Below, piece by piece: positions 50,301 to 59,188 of a stretch of DNA of 64,000 bases (position 1 is its first letter; each line of letters begins with the position of its first letter). The stretch lies in NCBI RefSeq assembly GCF_954871325.1, contig NC_088778.1, positions 12,657,882-12,721,881 on the forward strand, given 5' to 3'. Origin of the DNA: Gordionus sp. m RMFG-2023. Lineage: Eukaryota; Nematomorpha; Gordioida; Chordodea; Parachordodidae. Made by a program: the position numbers and the translations under genes. The notes beneath the pieces were generated by a model, which saw nothing but the letters and a program-made list of their open reading frames with translations, ran no database searches and had not been told where the DNA came from.

Positions 50301-52170
50301 CACAGCCCTAAATAAGAATAATGCATAATTTGTTGTATTCATTTTTGAATAGACCTACTATATGCATGAATAAATTTTATAAGTATATTAAATCAGTATT
50401 ATCATTATTCATTTATTTATCATTCATAATTAATTTATAAAAATTCAACTAAAAAAAGGAAATAAAAGTTAACATCACCTTTTTTATTTGGTTATAAAAA
50501 TTTACATAATTTTTTATAAATTCATAGTATAATGCTAATTTTTTTAATCATGAAGGTTTATTATCATTTTTGAGTATCGGCTACTGGTATTGATTTAAAT
50601 TTTAAGTAACAGCTGATTGCCCTAATTTATCCCTCATTGATGTCACTAGTCTTTACAATCTCAAGGGACTCAACTTTAAAAAAAAAAACTTATTTTAAAA
50701 ATTACCTTTTTTAGTTATTTTCTAAGAAAAAAATTCAGGGGGCTCATCAAATATTTTTAAGACATTTGAGCCCCAGTTTCCCCTAGTGGTGCTTGCTATC
50801 CCTCTCTCTCTCCTTACTCCCAAACCTGATAACAAGCTCAGACTATCTACCTTATACTTCGATGAATTAAAACTACTAAGAAAATTTATTATGATTATTT
50901 TGAAAAATAAGATCATAAAAAAAATAATATTTAGTATTTCATAATAAAGATATATAAGGATCCTCTATTTTCCTGTAAGTTTTATGGGATTAATATTTAT
51001 ATTCTTACTTATATAAATGTAACCTTTTTATATAATAATTATTTACCTTTAATGTTATTCATTTGATAGTGACATGATATACAAAGTGTAAGAGTATCTG
51101 CATTGAATTTGTCAACTTTTAATAACTCTTTCAATAAATCATAACATTCTTCAAAAAAACAAGAATAAAATAATTTCTTGGCCTTATGAATTTCTTGATC
51201 AAAATCAGTTATAACTTTAATGTCAGGATTTTCATTTTTTATATTTAAATCAACTTTATCTAAACCAAATTGTTTTTTGTAAATAATCAGTATCATCTGT
51301 TTAAAAGTTTTATTATCTTTGTTAATTGGTAATTCTTTATTAAGTTCATCAAGTATTTTTTTTAATAAATGCTCGCCTATAATTCTAAAATTATCAAATC
51401 AATAAAAAAAATTATACATACTTTCCTTTTCCTTAATGAAACAATATTTAATCAATATTTCCAATGCTTCGTGATTTGTAATATCATGATATAATGATAG
51501 TAAAAAATGTTTTTTTGCAATTTCAAAACAATCCATAGCTTGATATATTTTACCTTTTAACAAAAAAACCAAACTCTCCATATTCTGATATATTATCATT
51601 AAATTTAATTAAAACAAAAAAATATCACTATATTTTGTTTAATATCCATGTCATATCCTAGCTGCTTTTGATCTAATTGTTCATATGGATTAAATGTTGA
51701 ATTAAAAGAATTTTCAGATAACAAATCTTCCTCAAGTAATTCCAAAGCTTCTTTATATTCCTTGGTTTCAAACTTTAAATTTTTTTTATAAAATGATAAA
51801 AATCTAAATAAACCAGTGCAACAGCTTTAAGATACCAACATCTTGTTTTTTTCTTTATAATTAGAATTATGTATTTGCAATTGCTTAATTAAAAACCTGT
51901 ATATTTTTAACATTGCTCAAAATAAAATAAGCACGTTTATATTGTCCAGTTGTTTGTAGCATATAGGCATACCAGTATATATCTTCTTCATCTTTAATAG
52001 ATATGTAATGAAATGGAATATATATATATACCTTTTGATAACCTATAAGCTTTTTCTGACCAATAGAATGCATTTGATATTTGTAGCTAACAATGATTTA
52101 TCTTAAAATATTTTTAAATTTTTACTGAATTTAAATTTGCGTGGATAAGTGTGCGAATATTTTGAAGCAT
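26368..52170 (-). CDS. CDC16: CDC16/APC6, anaphase-promoting complex TPR subunit (complete, 13 exons)
   Basis: TPR scaffold subunit of the APC/C ubiquitin ligase. Exons (5' to 3'): 52,170-52,126; 52,086-52,032; 51,991-51,897; 51,852-51,814; 51,772-51,629; 51,584-51,422; 51,376-51,047; 29,851-29,802; 29,750-29,554; 29,491-29,339; 29,229-29,098; 27,761-27,626; 26,454-26,368 (TAA). All introns are GT/AG, phases match throughout, total 1626 nt = 541 aa (human 620; the disordered tail is absent). Diagnostic matches to animal CDC16: AFYWSEKAYRLSKDEEDIYW, FLLKGKIYQAMD, ELFKLSHELI, LSWYSISCYYMLLEK, WLLLGHSYSLISEQDQAIST, HLPYLYVGLEYSAMNN, LHELGVVAY, LYTNLGHVARKLK, STYTALGLAYSLKF. Introns are 39-109 nt except intron 7 (21.2 kb), 11 (1.3 kb) and 12 (1.2 kb), all enlarged by repeats. 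No stop interrupts the frame, so the gene is probably functional. Confidence 0.93.
26790..27290. repeat. Repeat fragment in CDC16 intron 12
   Basis: Carries GC-richer words (CCTACCCGCC, GCTCGCCCAATG, TTTGCCCGAAAAATCCG, CCCGCGATCCC) unlike the surrounding AT sequence. A minus-strand frame (27,249-27,040, MAPKNGEVYFDL...) is open but matches nothing I know. It is probably transposon debris that expanded the intron. Confidence 0.35.
27823..28521 (-). mobile_element. Non-autonomous hAT derivative in CDC16 intron 11
   Basis: Inverted ends TAGGGGTGTACCGATACC (27,823) and TATCGGTACATCCCTA (to 28,521), with a perfect 8-bp target duplication CTCTATAC (27,815-27,822; 28,522-28,529). At about 28,190-28,260 it keeps, in decayed form, the dimerisation-domain stretch of the hAT at 47,564 (the GGGGACTGTCAATATCAC region). 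Same family as 1877-2632, in opposite orientation. It accounts for about half of intron 11. Confidence 0.88.
30074..30255. mobile_element. MITE with TGTTAAA..GCCC inverted ends
   Basis: TGTTAAACGGCCCAATTC at the left pairs with GAATCGGGCTTTTTAACA at the right. Same family as 20,526-20,733. The target duplication is not clear. Confidence 0.6.
30435..30880 (+). pseudogene. hAT transposase C-terminal region
   Basis: Readable: KKYLNTTAHNAAYLLDFQYQ, FEEVCDMIKELANS, then (next frame) IINFRCKSGIFDKENIIWNA, CWWKRLCLSCHLREIANIL, SVWGNIYTKNRNQLKTLTKG. This is the dimerisation region of a hAT transposase (family pattern WW......L..LA..LL, W......H.KKRN.L). The same frame type resumes at 43,424 with VSVDHNLRLVK and ends near 43,500, which shows that the retroelement landed inside this coding sequence. 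Stops are present, so it is non-functional. Confidence 0.7.
30881..31176 (+). repeat. Left LTR of the gypsy composite
   Basis: Shares about 270 bp with 43,136-43,423 in the same orientation and with 35,040-35,338 inverted. Contains the landmark AAAATCATCGCGGAAGGATA. Confidence 0.75.
31886..33097 (+). CDS. Retroelement gag/protease-like frame (fossil)
   Basis: 403-codon open frame of the gypsy composite. Three CCHC zinc knuckles are visible (CELCERRGHIGKNC, CHRCGFVGHIKRNC, CFKCEEMGHIAIHC), as in nucleocapsid parts, and near the end an aspartic-protease site MLFDTGASMSIMS. A preceding frame at 31,450-31,830 holds one hydrophobic helix. It belongs to the retroelement, not to the host. Confidence 0.8.
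   Translation: MIEFKEKISDVLSKKPEEILKNNKTDNTLRQSTEESIILSEIREMRENMKNLSREDPNLKIKSNNVIESCELCERRGHIGKNCYSRDRKTNENLTAKPSEKNDIVCHRCGFVGHIKRNCMVKEANFKSGFPQRTSVVINPMVRNIQNPQSINVNEIKNYNTDHDRMCFKCEEMGHIAIHCIQSVSGLQRLYNLKENHIKIEKSYLENNKYFDIYSFIKKFVDIYNKIDNHHGNDDYTLKFNLNKKSFNVGNFYCHFDEIKNFNNLNKKDYCNQTSGKYPGEIFNKNINEIHRPLNSEMNLGMNINCIEKEVKINTIQLIKLPKNLITERAKEQSSCPHINLKFGGQMVEMLFDTGASMSIMSYENFCKYCLNDINGDSNIMNKILMIENESNHKSVFVFLVSI
34428..35724 (-). mobile_element. Inverted block: 3'-internal part + LTR + 5'-internal part of the same element
   Basis: Read on the minus strand, 35,724-35,340 matches the end of the frame at 42,720-43,130, 35,338-35,040 matches the LTR, and 35,040-34,540 matches the leader and first frame at 31,177-31,680. 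A second partial LTR piece follows to 34,428. The order internal-LTR-internal is what a single-LTR circle or tandem copy would give. Confidence 0.7.
35725..37387 (+). pseudogene. Retroelement pol region: RT C-terminal part, RNase H, integrase (fossil)
   Basis: Recognisable Ty3/gypsy blocks: MVYLGHQINGIEVKP and SFMGMINYYHRFVDNFAKIA (reverse transcriptase end), ILAVDASNKGVGGALL and FVIYTDHKPLIHLF (RNase H), an HHCC-type integrase N-terminus (HAGHQGQVKM ... CVPCNTC), and the integrase core (HIDFFELD, VSDGGPAFIS, NGQAKRMV). The region is partial and broken at a few points. The gypsy assignment rests on the RT-RNase H-integrase order. Confidence 0.85.
38025..38096. repeat. ~70-bp direct repeat flanking the LINE (left copy)
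   Basis: TGTGTTTATAAGAAAAGTG ... GACATAAGTGTG recurs at 42,168-42,245 in the same orientation. Either an unusually long LINE target duplication or a pre-existing repeat of the retroelement's 3' region. Confidence 0.6.
38097..42167 (-). mobile_element. Non-LTR retrotransposon (LINE) with restriction-like endonuclease
   Basis: Bounded by the ~70-bp direct repeats. The single ORF lies at 40,974-38,191. Upstream on its strand, about 1.2 kb of leader contains a repeated motif (GATTGTTGTGCAG at about 41,250, 41,332 and 41,386) and TGATTGTGAATA words (41,875; 41,982). Single-ORF layout with RT followed by a zinc-knuckle and PD-type nuclease is that of early-branching LINE groups (R2/NeSL-like). It is inserted in the 3' part of the gypsy composite, so it is younger than that. 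Confidence 0.6.
38191..40974 (-). pseudogene. LINE ORF: RT plus restriction-like endonuclease, one in-frame stop
   Basis: About 927 codons in one frame, interrupted by a single TAA at 38,913-38,911. Domains: Cys/His-rich N-terminus (residues 7-32, CNAC...KHGPRSKPC); RT with fingers (ARLIAFTKPDGGVRPIAIG, about 291-309), motif A CKLDFKNAFNSL (Asp 369), motif B GIQQGDPLGP (about 419-428), motif C WYLDDGT (about 453-459). After the stop come CIKCKTLVDSKGRHGLNC and SQGRHARH (zinc-binding), then LRPDGLTSVP and GKSLIWDFTC, the PD...D core of a restriction-like endonuclease, with a C-terminal LGHMPSGTLKFLKNIG. This domain string is widespread in cnidarian and other invertebrate genomes. With one stop, the copy is young or the stop may be read through or be a sequencing error. 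A truncated relative lies at 20,150-20,520. Confidence 0.88.
42168..42245. repeat. ~70-bp direct repeat flanking the LINE (right copy)
   Basis: Matches 38,025-38,096 with a few small differences in the A tract. Confidence 0.6.
42424..42984 (+). CDS. Retroelement frame with one zinc knuckle (fossil)
   Basis: 186 codons of the gypsy composite: one CCHC knuckle (CFRCRSFGHEIKNC) near residue 37 and a tail that is duplicated, inverted, at 35,782-35,471. It ends about 150 bp before the right LTR. Confidence 0.6.
   Translation: MNYKFDTEDHIIYIKIIKKRKLAIKRPKVESYKRCFRCRSFGHEIKNCMIPIQVLMNQEYNNYSNDSEEVTSTSHFCREQNIPSEERYITKNKQSVWPPIHYSNAIPVRSQPAMKTNPNALNGVKHSYSGEVQAYNAKAIKMRSQVVMTSKYNDNKDGNNGLQIIKGVKDMELEENTILEEDEKSQ
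43136..43423 (+). repeat. Right LTR of the gypsy composite
   Basis: Starts after GGGCGGACA with TGTTATGTTTATA and ends at ATAAATATTTTA; near-identical to 30,881-31,176. The hAT sequence resumes immediately after. Confidence 0.7.
43699..47555. other. AT-rich intronic stretch between two hAT elements
   Basis: No gene supported. A fragment at 45,440-45,520 (minimal frames such as SMRRTIAQHQIVGTHE) is too short to assign. 45,846-45,960 has CCGATACC/CCGATATT words and a C tract suggestive of a transposon end. 47,100-47,335 holds a GC-richer repeat (CCCGGTCCTAAAGC ... GCTGGCCTGAA ... CCAGGCCGAA) related to debris at 4,968-5,120. Confidence 0.4.
47564..50310 (-). mobile_element. hAT transposon with intact ends (BED-type), 2747 bp
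   Basis: Inverted ends TAGGGCTGTGCCGAT (47,564) and ATCGGCACAGCCCTA (to 50,310); perfect 8-bp target duplication AATAAGAA (47,556-47,563; 50,311-50,318). Subterminal CCGATCCGATAT words repeat at both ends. The transposase on the minus strand is nearly full length (BED finger to dimerisation domain) but broken into several frames. Related to the small derivatives at 1877 and 27,823. It lies in CDC16 intron 7. Confidence 0.93.
47781..49913 (-). pseudogene. hAT transposase, ZBED type, with several frame breaks
   Basis: Order on the minus strand: BED finger (49,913-49,698: WKYFDKDEGNFAKCVICG ... TNITKHLKRCH); linker with CDHQPISILEDRGFK in mixed frames (about 49,600-49,430); catalytic core (49,421-48,789: LSFTVDIWT, first Asp; IRDNAPNITLAM, second Asp; SCFAHSLQL; PTRWDSTYYMLERL); LLDPRHKDFFLP (about 48,600); dimerisation domain (48,032-47,820: EYWRVNAVKYPTLSTLARKF, PSESAFSTAGDI). 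Breaks: a stop after the BED finger (49,698), a frame change near 49,500-49,420, and stops near 48,789 and 48,204. All hallmark residues of hAT transposases are still readable, so inactivation is recent. Confidence 0.85.
50319..51046. other. 3' part of intron 7 region next to CDC16 exon 7
   Basis: AT-rich, with a fragment at 50,735-50,830 (CAGGGGGCTCATC ... GAGCCCCAGTTTCCCCTAG) resembling the G-rich MITE ends at 9,850 and 14,590, and a CT-rich run (50,802-50,812). No gene. Confidence 0.4.
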
Positions 52171-52308
52171 TTTAGAATAAATTAGGCTTCAGCGACAGCT
52201 CTATTAACAAATAGCCAATGACAAAAATGCTAAGCTAAGACATATTAAATTAAAAAAAGTCTGGTGAAACATACGCCATATATACAAATCTTTATTATTG
52301 TAGAGATA
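52171..52308 (-). promoter_or_regulatory. Probable CDC16 promoter remnant
   Basis: Only 138 bp separate the CDC16 ATG (52,170) from the LTR element. An inverted CCAAT box (CCAAT on the plus strand at 52,215-52,219) lies about 45 bp upstream of the ATG. No TATA box is distinctive in this AT-rich sequence. Inference only. Confidence 0.35.
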
Positions 52309-54088
52309 TGTAGTAATACCAACTACTAATTATAAACAATACGACCACTGATTTATATTTCAATTTATTTTTGATATCAAATTTTTATTGATTGTTTTTC
52401 GAATGTTCGATTCTATTTTAATATACAATATCTATAAATAATCATTTATTAATTTATTACATTTCCTTCAAACAATTTAAAGTTAGATTTCTTCAATAAA
52501 CCTCTTTGTAGGTTTACGGTTTCTTGATGAGCAACGTAATGTGGTATTTGTATTTGTGTTTGTATTTGCTTCATTCACTGGCACAACCATTTCTGTAACT
52601 TCCAAAGAACTTTCATGATTTGGGATAACTAAACGATTTCTTAACTGATCTGCATGCTTCCGTAATGTTTTCCCGGAAGATTCAACAATATAAGAATAAA
52701 GTCCTTTTCTTTCTTTAATTACTCCCTCTCTCCAACCTGTGAGATTTCAAATTCTCTTTCCTTTGAATGTAAATCATGATGAAGGCTTTGTTTATCATTG
52801 GCCCTTACTATTTCGTGTTCGGCATTTGGTCGGATCCAATCCAGACTTGTTTTCAATTGCCTCCCAAACATAATTTTAGCAGGAGATCTCCCTGTGGAAC
52901 TATGCTCTCCCAATCGGTTGGTTGTTAAAACCTGTGTCATAGCTTCTTCGGGATCGCTAATTGAATCTCTTCCAAACCTAGCAAACCCTTTATTTAGTCA
53001 TTTTATCATAGTATCAGCAGAGGTATTCTGCATTAAATCAACTTCTAACCATGGTCTATTTTTCTGGCATCCAGAAAATTTTTTTATAAAATTTTCTATA
53101 TCAACATCACATCTGGGCCACCAACAATACAATCTAAAAATAGATTTCATTACATTTTCCCCAGGATGTCCCCAGTGAATCATTCCTAACACTGCATTTC
53201 TTAATTTATTAGGAATAACCAATCTCATTCCATTCTATAATATTACGATTGACAGAAAGCTCTTCCCGTCGATATAAAAATTAACTATTTCTTTATCTTT
53301 ATGACGATCAAAGTTTCGCCAACTTTGCTGAATATGTATTGCTACTTTTTTTAATATTAAATCTTGCTTCGACTCTTTTCGCAGAATATTTTATGACAAT
53401 TGCATATCATCCAAATTATTACTTCGAATATCCAAAGCATGTTTAAAATCTTAATTCTCTTCCGAAATTTCTTGGTGTTTATTAATCAAATCTCGAATTC
53501 TAGAATCTAGTGTTATGCAACATTTTTCTTTTTCAATATTGTTGACCAAATTGCGTACTTGTTTAATCATAACCTGACGAGGCATTTCTAAATTGAATGC
53601 TATAATCCATGGTAATCCGAAAAGAGGCACCCCAGTTGTATTCATTATTACCACTGGTAGAGTCCTTGTCTGTGATCCAATCCTAACATAGACTTGGGTC
53701 TCGCCCTTGACGTCTAACGGATGATCACCATATGCAGTCAATGGACTGGTTGGCCTAATTTTTGGTCGCCCAATACTTGTCCATATATCAATTCCTATCA
53801 ATGACGCTTGTGCACCAGTGTCAAAATCAAATTCAACATCTAACCCATTTATCTCTGCAGTTAGTTTTGCTCGATTCTCTCGATTTTGTTGAATCTTCCA
53901 AATATTATGAATAGAATCACTTAATCGTCGCCATTTGTAGTAATACCAACTACTAATTATAAACAATACGACCACTAATTTATATTTCAATTTATTTTTG
54001 ATATCAAATTTTTATTGATTGTTTTTCGAATGTTCGATTCTATTTTAATATACAATATCTATAAATAATCATTTATTAATTTATTACA
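52309..54088 (-). mobile_element. Short, young LTR retroelement (gypsy type, fossil)
   Basis: LTRs of 153 bp (52,309-52,461; 53,936-54,088) start TGTAGTAATACC and end TTTATTACA. They differ at only about one site, and a perfect 5-bp target duplication AGATA flanks the element (52,304-52,308; 54,089-54,093). The interior is only 1.5 kb and keeps protease and integrase parts, with no reverse transcriptase seen, so it is a non-autonomous, broken copy. It is oriented like CDC16 and lies just upstream of it. Confidence 0.92.
52719..53990 (-). pseudogene. Interior of the short LTR element: protease and integrase remnants
   Basis: 53,990-53,451 reads as a protease domain (EFDFDTGAQASLIG) preceded by a hydrophobic segment. 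53,228-52,719 carries integrase parts (HWGHPGENVMKSIFRLYCWW, a zinc-type N-terminus, and SSTGRSPAKIMFGRQL from the C-terminal region). The usual RT and RNase H are absent between them. Confidence 0.8.
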
Positions 54089-54093
54089 AGATA

Positions 54094-55055
54094 TAGATCA
54101 GAATTAAGAATATCAGTAGTGTTTTATTTTGGTTAAATTATAAGTAAAACAAGTGAATAATAATACATCATTATAAATATAAATTTATATTTGTTTATAT
54201 AATAAGAAAAATAATTATGATCGTATATAGCCTCAGAACAGTAAAATAAACATTTATATCACAAAGCTAATATATTTTAAATTTATATTAACTTTTTTTG
54301 TTGTTAATTAAATATACATAATATAAATTAAATAAACATATTACGTCGAAATATATACACCGGTTAAAATAAAATAAAAATGACTCTAGCATCCAATAAA
54401 ATTTATATTACGTGGGAAATGAGTGAGATAATTGTAATAAATTATTACATTATATTGAGTAAAGGAAGAAATAACAATAATTAGTATACCAACAAATCAT
54501 AGAAAAGGTGTGTAGAGAGGTTATAGCTATCCACAATAGTTTTTCGTAATTAAAATTTTAACTAAAAAAACCAAAAATTACACTATATGATGGGCTAATT
54601 GATATTAAAATTTTAATATAGTAATATTTCCCAATATTATGTTAACTTTAAATATTATATTACAAAAGGTCTTAATAAACCAATTTAATGTAATTAATTA
54701 TATAATTTCCTATTATGGATTAAAATTATATATTACATTTTAAACCTATATTATAAAAATACACACTTATATACTACGAATTGATATACGAATTTAACAA
54801 AAAAAAATTTTTAAATAAGCAGTTCTTCGTCTTTAGTAATGCACCATGCTAGCGCAGGAATATACTGCAATTGTTTTCATGTCGTGACTAATTATCAATT
54901 TATCTTTTATAACGATATAGTCTTCAGTAACATACTATGCGATATCTTAAGTATTATACCATGCGAGTGCAAGAACTATACGGGGCTCTTTCTCTACCAG
55001 TTTACAATTTGCTGGTACCCGTATCCTCCACCATGTAAGTATTTTAGCTGAGAAT
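54094..55055. other. Intergenic AT-rich stretch with a less AT-rich 54.84-55.05 kb patch
   Basis: No gene supported. At 54,840-55,050 the sequence is less AT-rich and contains a loosely repeated motif (CACCATGCTAGCGCAGGAAT; ACCATGCGAGTGCAAGAACT), open for 70 codons but without recognisable protein features. Confidence 0.35.
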
Positions 55056-57250
55056 TTCGTGACGTCATGTCATCATTTCGTCACGTCATCGCTACGTCTT
55101 GTCATCGATACGTATTTTTATTTTTTTTATTTGTTGATTTTATTTATTTATTTTATACAAACAGATGATCCTATAACTTAATTTTTTATTCAACTGTAGG
55201 AGGTCATATTAAAACTAATTATCAAAGTAATACATTATTTACTAAATATTACAAATTATTAATATTTTATATAGAAATTCAATTTACTTGTAAGGTGGGC
55301 TTGATAAAATCTTTTTAAATTATTAAGATCTTGGATGCTTGGAAAAAGTAATACATTATTTACAAAATATTACAAATTATTAATATTGATTGGGATTTTT
55401 AATGTTAAATGTTATACTTATGTTAATATACATTAAATATATCTATTTACAAAATATTACAAATTATTAATATTTTATATAGAAATTCAATTTAACAGAT
55501 GATCCTAGTTTTCTATGCGACTGTAGGAGACCATATTAAAACCAATTGTCAAAGTAATACATTATTTACTAAATAGGAGTTATCTCCAATAATACGAGGT
55601 AATATTTTTTATCTCTTATAATAATATTAGGGCAGACCTTATTTTGTCATAAATCTCTAATAAGTGGTTTGCCCAGGCTTTCTCAGTTTCCCTTATTACC
55701 TATTTGTCGTAGCTAGGGATTTGTTTATATTATCTATATGTAGTATTAGTTATGTATATTTTAACATGTATCGTTTACTCATTTTAGTTAAATAGTAATA
55801 GTTATTATTTTCAATATTATTTTGAAATATTATTTTTTTTTATTATTATTTTTCAATATTATATTTTTTAGAAAAAGATAATATTTATTTATTAATATGT
55901 ATATAAATAGGGTAGAAAAAAATAATAAAAAAACTTGTGTGGATTTTAAAATTTTGTTTTGATTTTTTTTTGTTGTCAGTAAAAAAAAAGGTTCGTTTAA
56001 AAGAAGAATAAAATAAAAGAGCTTATCGTATAGAAAATAAAAAATCTTATCGGAAAGAAAAATAAAAGAGCTCATCTTAAAGAAAAATAAGAGTAATAAT
56101 AAGTTTGACACTATTCACATATTTTTTTTGCATATATAATTAGGAGTTAACTCATAGATTAATTGGTAAATCAGAGATTTCTCATTCATTAATTATAAAT
56201 TTAATATCTCTAGGCTTGAAAAAATTTTTTCAAAATTATTATGGGTTGGACTGGGCTTAAAAAATATTTATCAAAATTAATATTGGCTTGGTAAAATGAG
56301 GTGAGCTTGAGAAATTCTTTTTAAATTATTAAGATCTTGGATGCTTGGAAATTTTTTCCAAATATTGTAGGCTTGAATCTAGATTGGGATTTTTTAATCT
56401 TAAATGTTAGTCTTATGTTAATATTTTTATAAAGATATATATTTTAACTCATAGTTCTCAGTAACCTACAAAATGTAGACTGACTATGCTATGCCGACAA
56501 CATATGTATCCCTACTGAAGATATCACTAACATTCATTATTTTAACAACAGTCTCAAATAATATGGGGAAAATCAAAATTTAAAAAAAACTCAAATTCTC
56601 TTTTCCTTTCTTTTCCTTTCTTTCCCTTTAATTTCTTTTATTATCTTCCCCTTTCTCATCATTTCCCTTTCCCATCTTCACTTTTTAATTTCCTTTTTCT
56701 TTATCTTTACCTTCCTTTCCCTTTTAATTTCCCTATTTTCTTTCCATTTAATTTCTCTTATTTCCTTACCTCATGCTACACACTCCAGCTGAAGGCTGGG
56801 CTTATCAAAAAATAAATATCATTCAATTCTTAATTCAACTCATATTCAAAAATTATACTGGGTCATATGACGTGAAGCCCAAATCTACCAAATGCAAAAT
56901 AGAGTTATTCGTCTATATATACTAAAAATGCTTATACTTTTCATTTTAGAATACATCTATTTTAGCTTCTGATGGATGATATTCCCACTATTTCTAGAGA
57001 GGTTAACCTAATATTGACTCCTCTTCAGGTTTAATACATTAATATTTTTTTTAATTATTCTTTTGTTTTTATTTTAGATAACAAGCCCTGTCAACCTCAC
57101 TTAATGATTGTACAGGTGGTGATTTATCCCTCATTAATGAAAGAAAAAGATGGCAGGTCAATCAACAAAAGAAACGCTCCAGGGATCGTGAGGCCCTACA
57201 AAATCTACTAACAAAGCAAAATAAAGTTAGTCTTCTATATATATATATAT

Positions 57251-59188
57251 ATGTTAGCGGCAATGTGAGGTAGTGGTAGGCAATGTAAATGTGAGATTTC
57301 GGCAATGTATACATTGCCTGGTTATTTTAGGCAATGTGTATTTTACAAATTTATAAATTATTTAAGATTAATTTATTATTTATTTAATATTAATTTATTA
57401 TTTATTTAATATTAATTTATTCTTTGATATAATATTTTAATTTGTTATATTATCTTTTTAAATATATTTTTTGATTGATATTTTTTTTTAATATATTATA
57501 ATTTGTTATATATTTTTTACATATTTTTTTTGATAGATATTTTATTTTAATATAATTATTTTTTTATATATTTTTTTTGATTGATATTTTTTTAATATAA
57601 TTTTTTTTTATATATTTTTTTTAATATAATTACTTTTTTAAATATTCATTTTTACAAAACATATTTTTACCTATTTACTTTAAAAAAACTAAAAAATGTT
57701 CAAAAATAACGATTATGACAATTGTCACTTTTCCATAGTACATCTTCACTGAAATATTAATTTAACATTTTTACAAAACATAATTTTAACTATTTACTTT
57801 AAAAAAACTAAAAAATGTTCAAAAATAACGATTATGACAATTGTCACTTTTCTATAATACATCTTCACTGAAAATTGCTTTTAAAAACTTAAAAAAGTTC
57901 AAAAATTACGATTATACCTTTTGTCACTTTTACCTATAAAATTAGGAATCAAAAGATATAAAATAGAAAAAATTACGTTAAAAATAAATTATATAAAAAT
58001 CATTTAAAAAAAATATCAATCAAAAAATATATTTAAAAAAATTATGACAAATTAAAATATCTTATCTCTAAAAAAAATATCAATCAAAAAATATATTTAA
58101 ATAAATAATAATAACACAAATAAAAAAAAATTAAAACACAAATAAAAAAAAATTTAGCTATCAAAAAATATATCAAAAAAAAATTTACGTGAAAAATAAA
58201 TACATAAAAAAACCATTATATTAAAAAATATCAATCAAAAAATATATAAAAAAATAATATAACAAATTAAAATATATTATCTAAAAATTATTTTAAAAAA
58301 AATATCAATCAAAAAATATATTTAAAAAAATAATATAACACAAAAAATAAAAAAAAATTTAGATATCAAAAAATATATCAAGAAAAAATTTACGTGAAAA
58401 ATAAATACATTAAAAACCATTATATTAAAAAATATCAATCAAAAAATATATAAAAAAATAATATAACAAATTTAAATATATTATCTAAAATTATTTTAAA
58501 AAAAATATCAATCATAAAAAAAAATTTAGCTATCAAAAAATATATCAAGAAAAAATTTACGTGAAAAATAAATACATAAAAAACCATTATAATAAAAAAT
58601 ATCAATCAAAAAATATATAAAAAAATAATATAACAAATTAAAATATATTATCTAAAAATTATTAAAAAAAATATCAATCAAAAAATATATTTAAAAATAT
58701 AATATAACACAAAAAATAAAAAATATTTAGCAAAAAATAAAAAAAATATTTAGTCAAAAAATATATCAAGAAAAAATTTACCTGAAAAATAAATACATAA
58801 AAAACCATTATAATAAAAAACATAAAAAACCATTATAATAAAAAATATCAATCAAAAAATATATAAAAAATTAATATAACAAATTAAAATATATTATAAT
58901 ATATTTAAAAAAAAATATCAATCAAATAATATATTTAAAAAACATATTATTATATCTAAAAAAATAATATAAATTATCAAATAAAATTTTAATCTTAAAA
59001 AAATTATTAATAATAAACTAAAATTTATTAATAATATAATATTACAAAAATAACACATTGCCTAAAATAACCAGGCAATGTTCACATTGCCGGGGTATTT
59101 CGGCAATGTATACATTGCCGAAATCTCACATTTACATTGCCTACCACTACCTCACATTGCCGAAAAAATTCCACATTGCCGATAACAT
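57251..59188. mobile_element. Foldback-type element with GGCAATGT inverted ends
   Basis: Inverted ends of about 85 bp: GTTAGCGGCAATGTGAGG (57,253) and its complement ending CCGATAAC (59,186). Both ends include the palindrome GGCAATGTATACATTGCC and several extra GGCAATGT/ACATTGCC sites, about ten in all. The right end has one more site plus spacer. The interior is extremely AT-rich: inverted ~70-bp AT arrays (57,350-57,640 versus 57,960-59,030, unit with ATATCAATCAAAAAATATAT) and 2-3 copies of the 115-bp unit also found at 7.5-8.3 kb. No coding sequence. It interrupts the exon array between the first B and second A exons. Confidence 0.8.
57650..57955. repeat. 115-bp repeat units (AACGATTATGACAATTGTCA)
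   Basis: Two full copies and one partial copy in tandem, inside the GGCAATGT element; same family as 7,480-8,338. Confidence 0.75.

Larger units (their letters stand above)
29852..51046 (-). other. CDC16 intron 7, 21,195 nt, filled with nested transposons
   Basis: The donor AAAG/GTAAATAATT (exon 7 ends 51,047) and acceptor TTTGTCGCAG/AA (exon 8 starts 29,851) join in phase as ...NNIKELFKLSHEL..., matching the CDC16 family across the gap. Contents: hAT 29,993-43,698 with a Ty3/gypsy composite and a LINE inside, AT-rich sequence 43.7-47.5 kb, hAT 47,564-50,310, and repeat debris near 50.7 kb. Confidence 0.88.

Noticed and set aside
45846-50625. Weak inverted similarity (TTTAAATCAAT.CCA) between 45.86 and 50.6 kb as ends of a larger element around the hAT
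   Set aside because: The match is short, AT-rich and without a target duplication.
54839-55051. 70-codon ORF with several Cys residues
   Set aside because: No recognisable domain, and it sits at the edge of the Helitron-type locus; probably chance in a less AT-rich patch.
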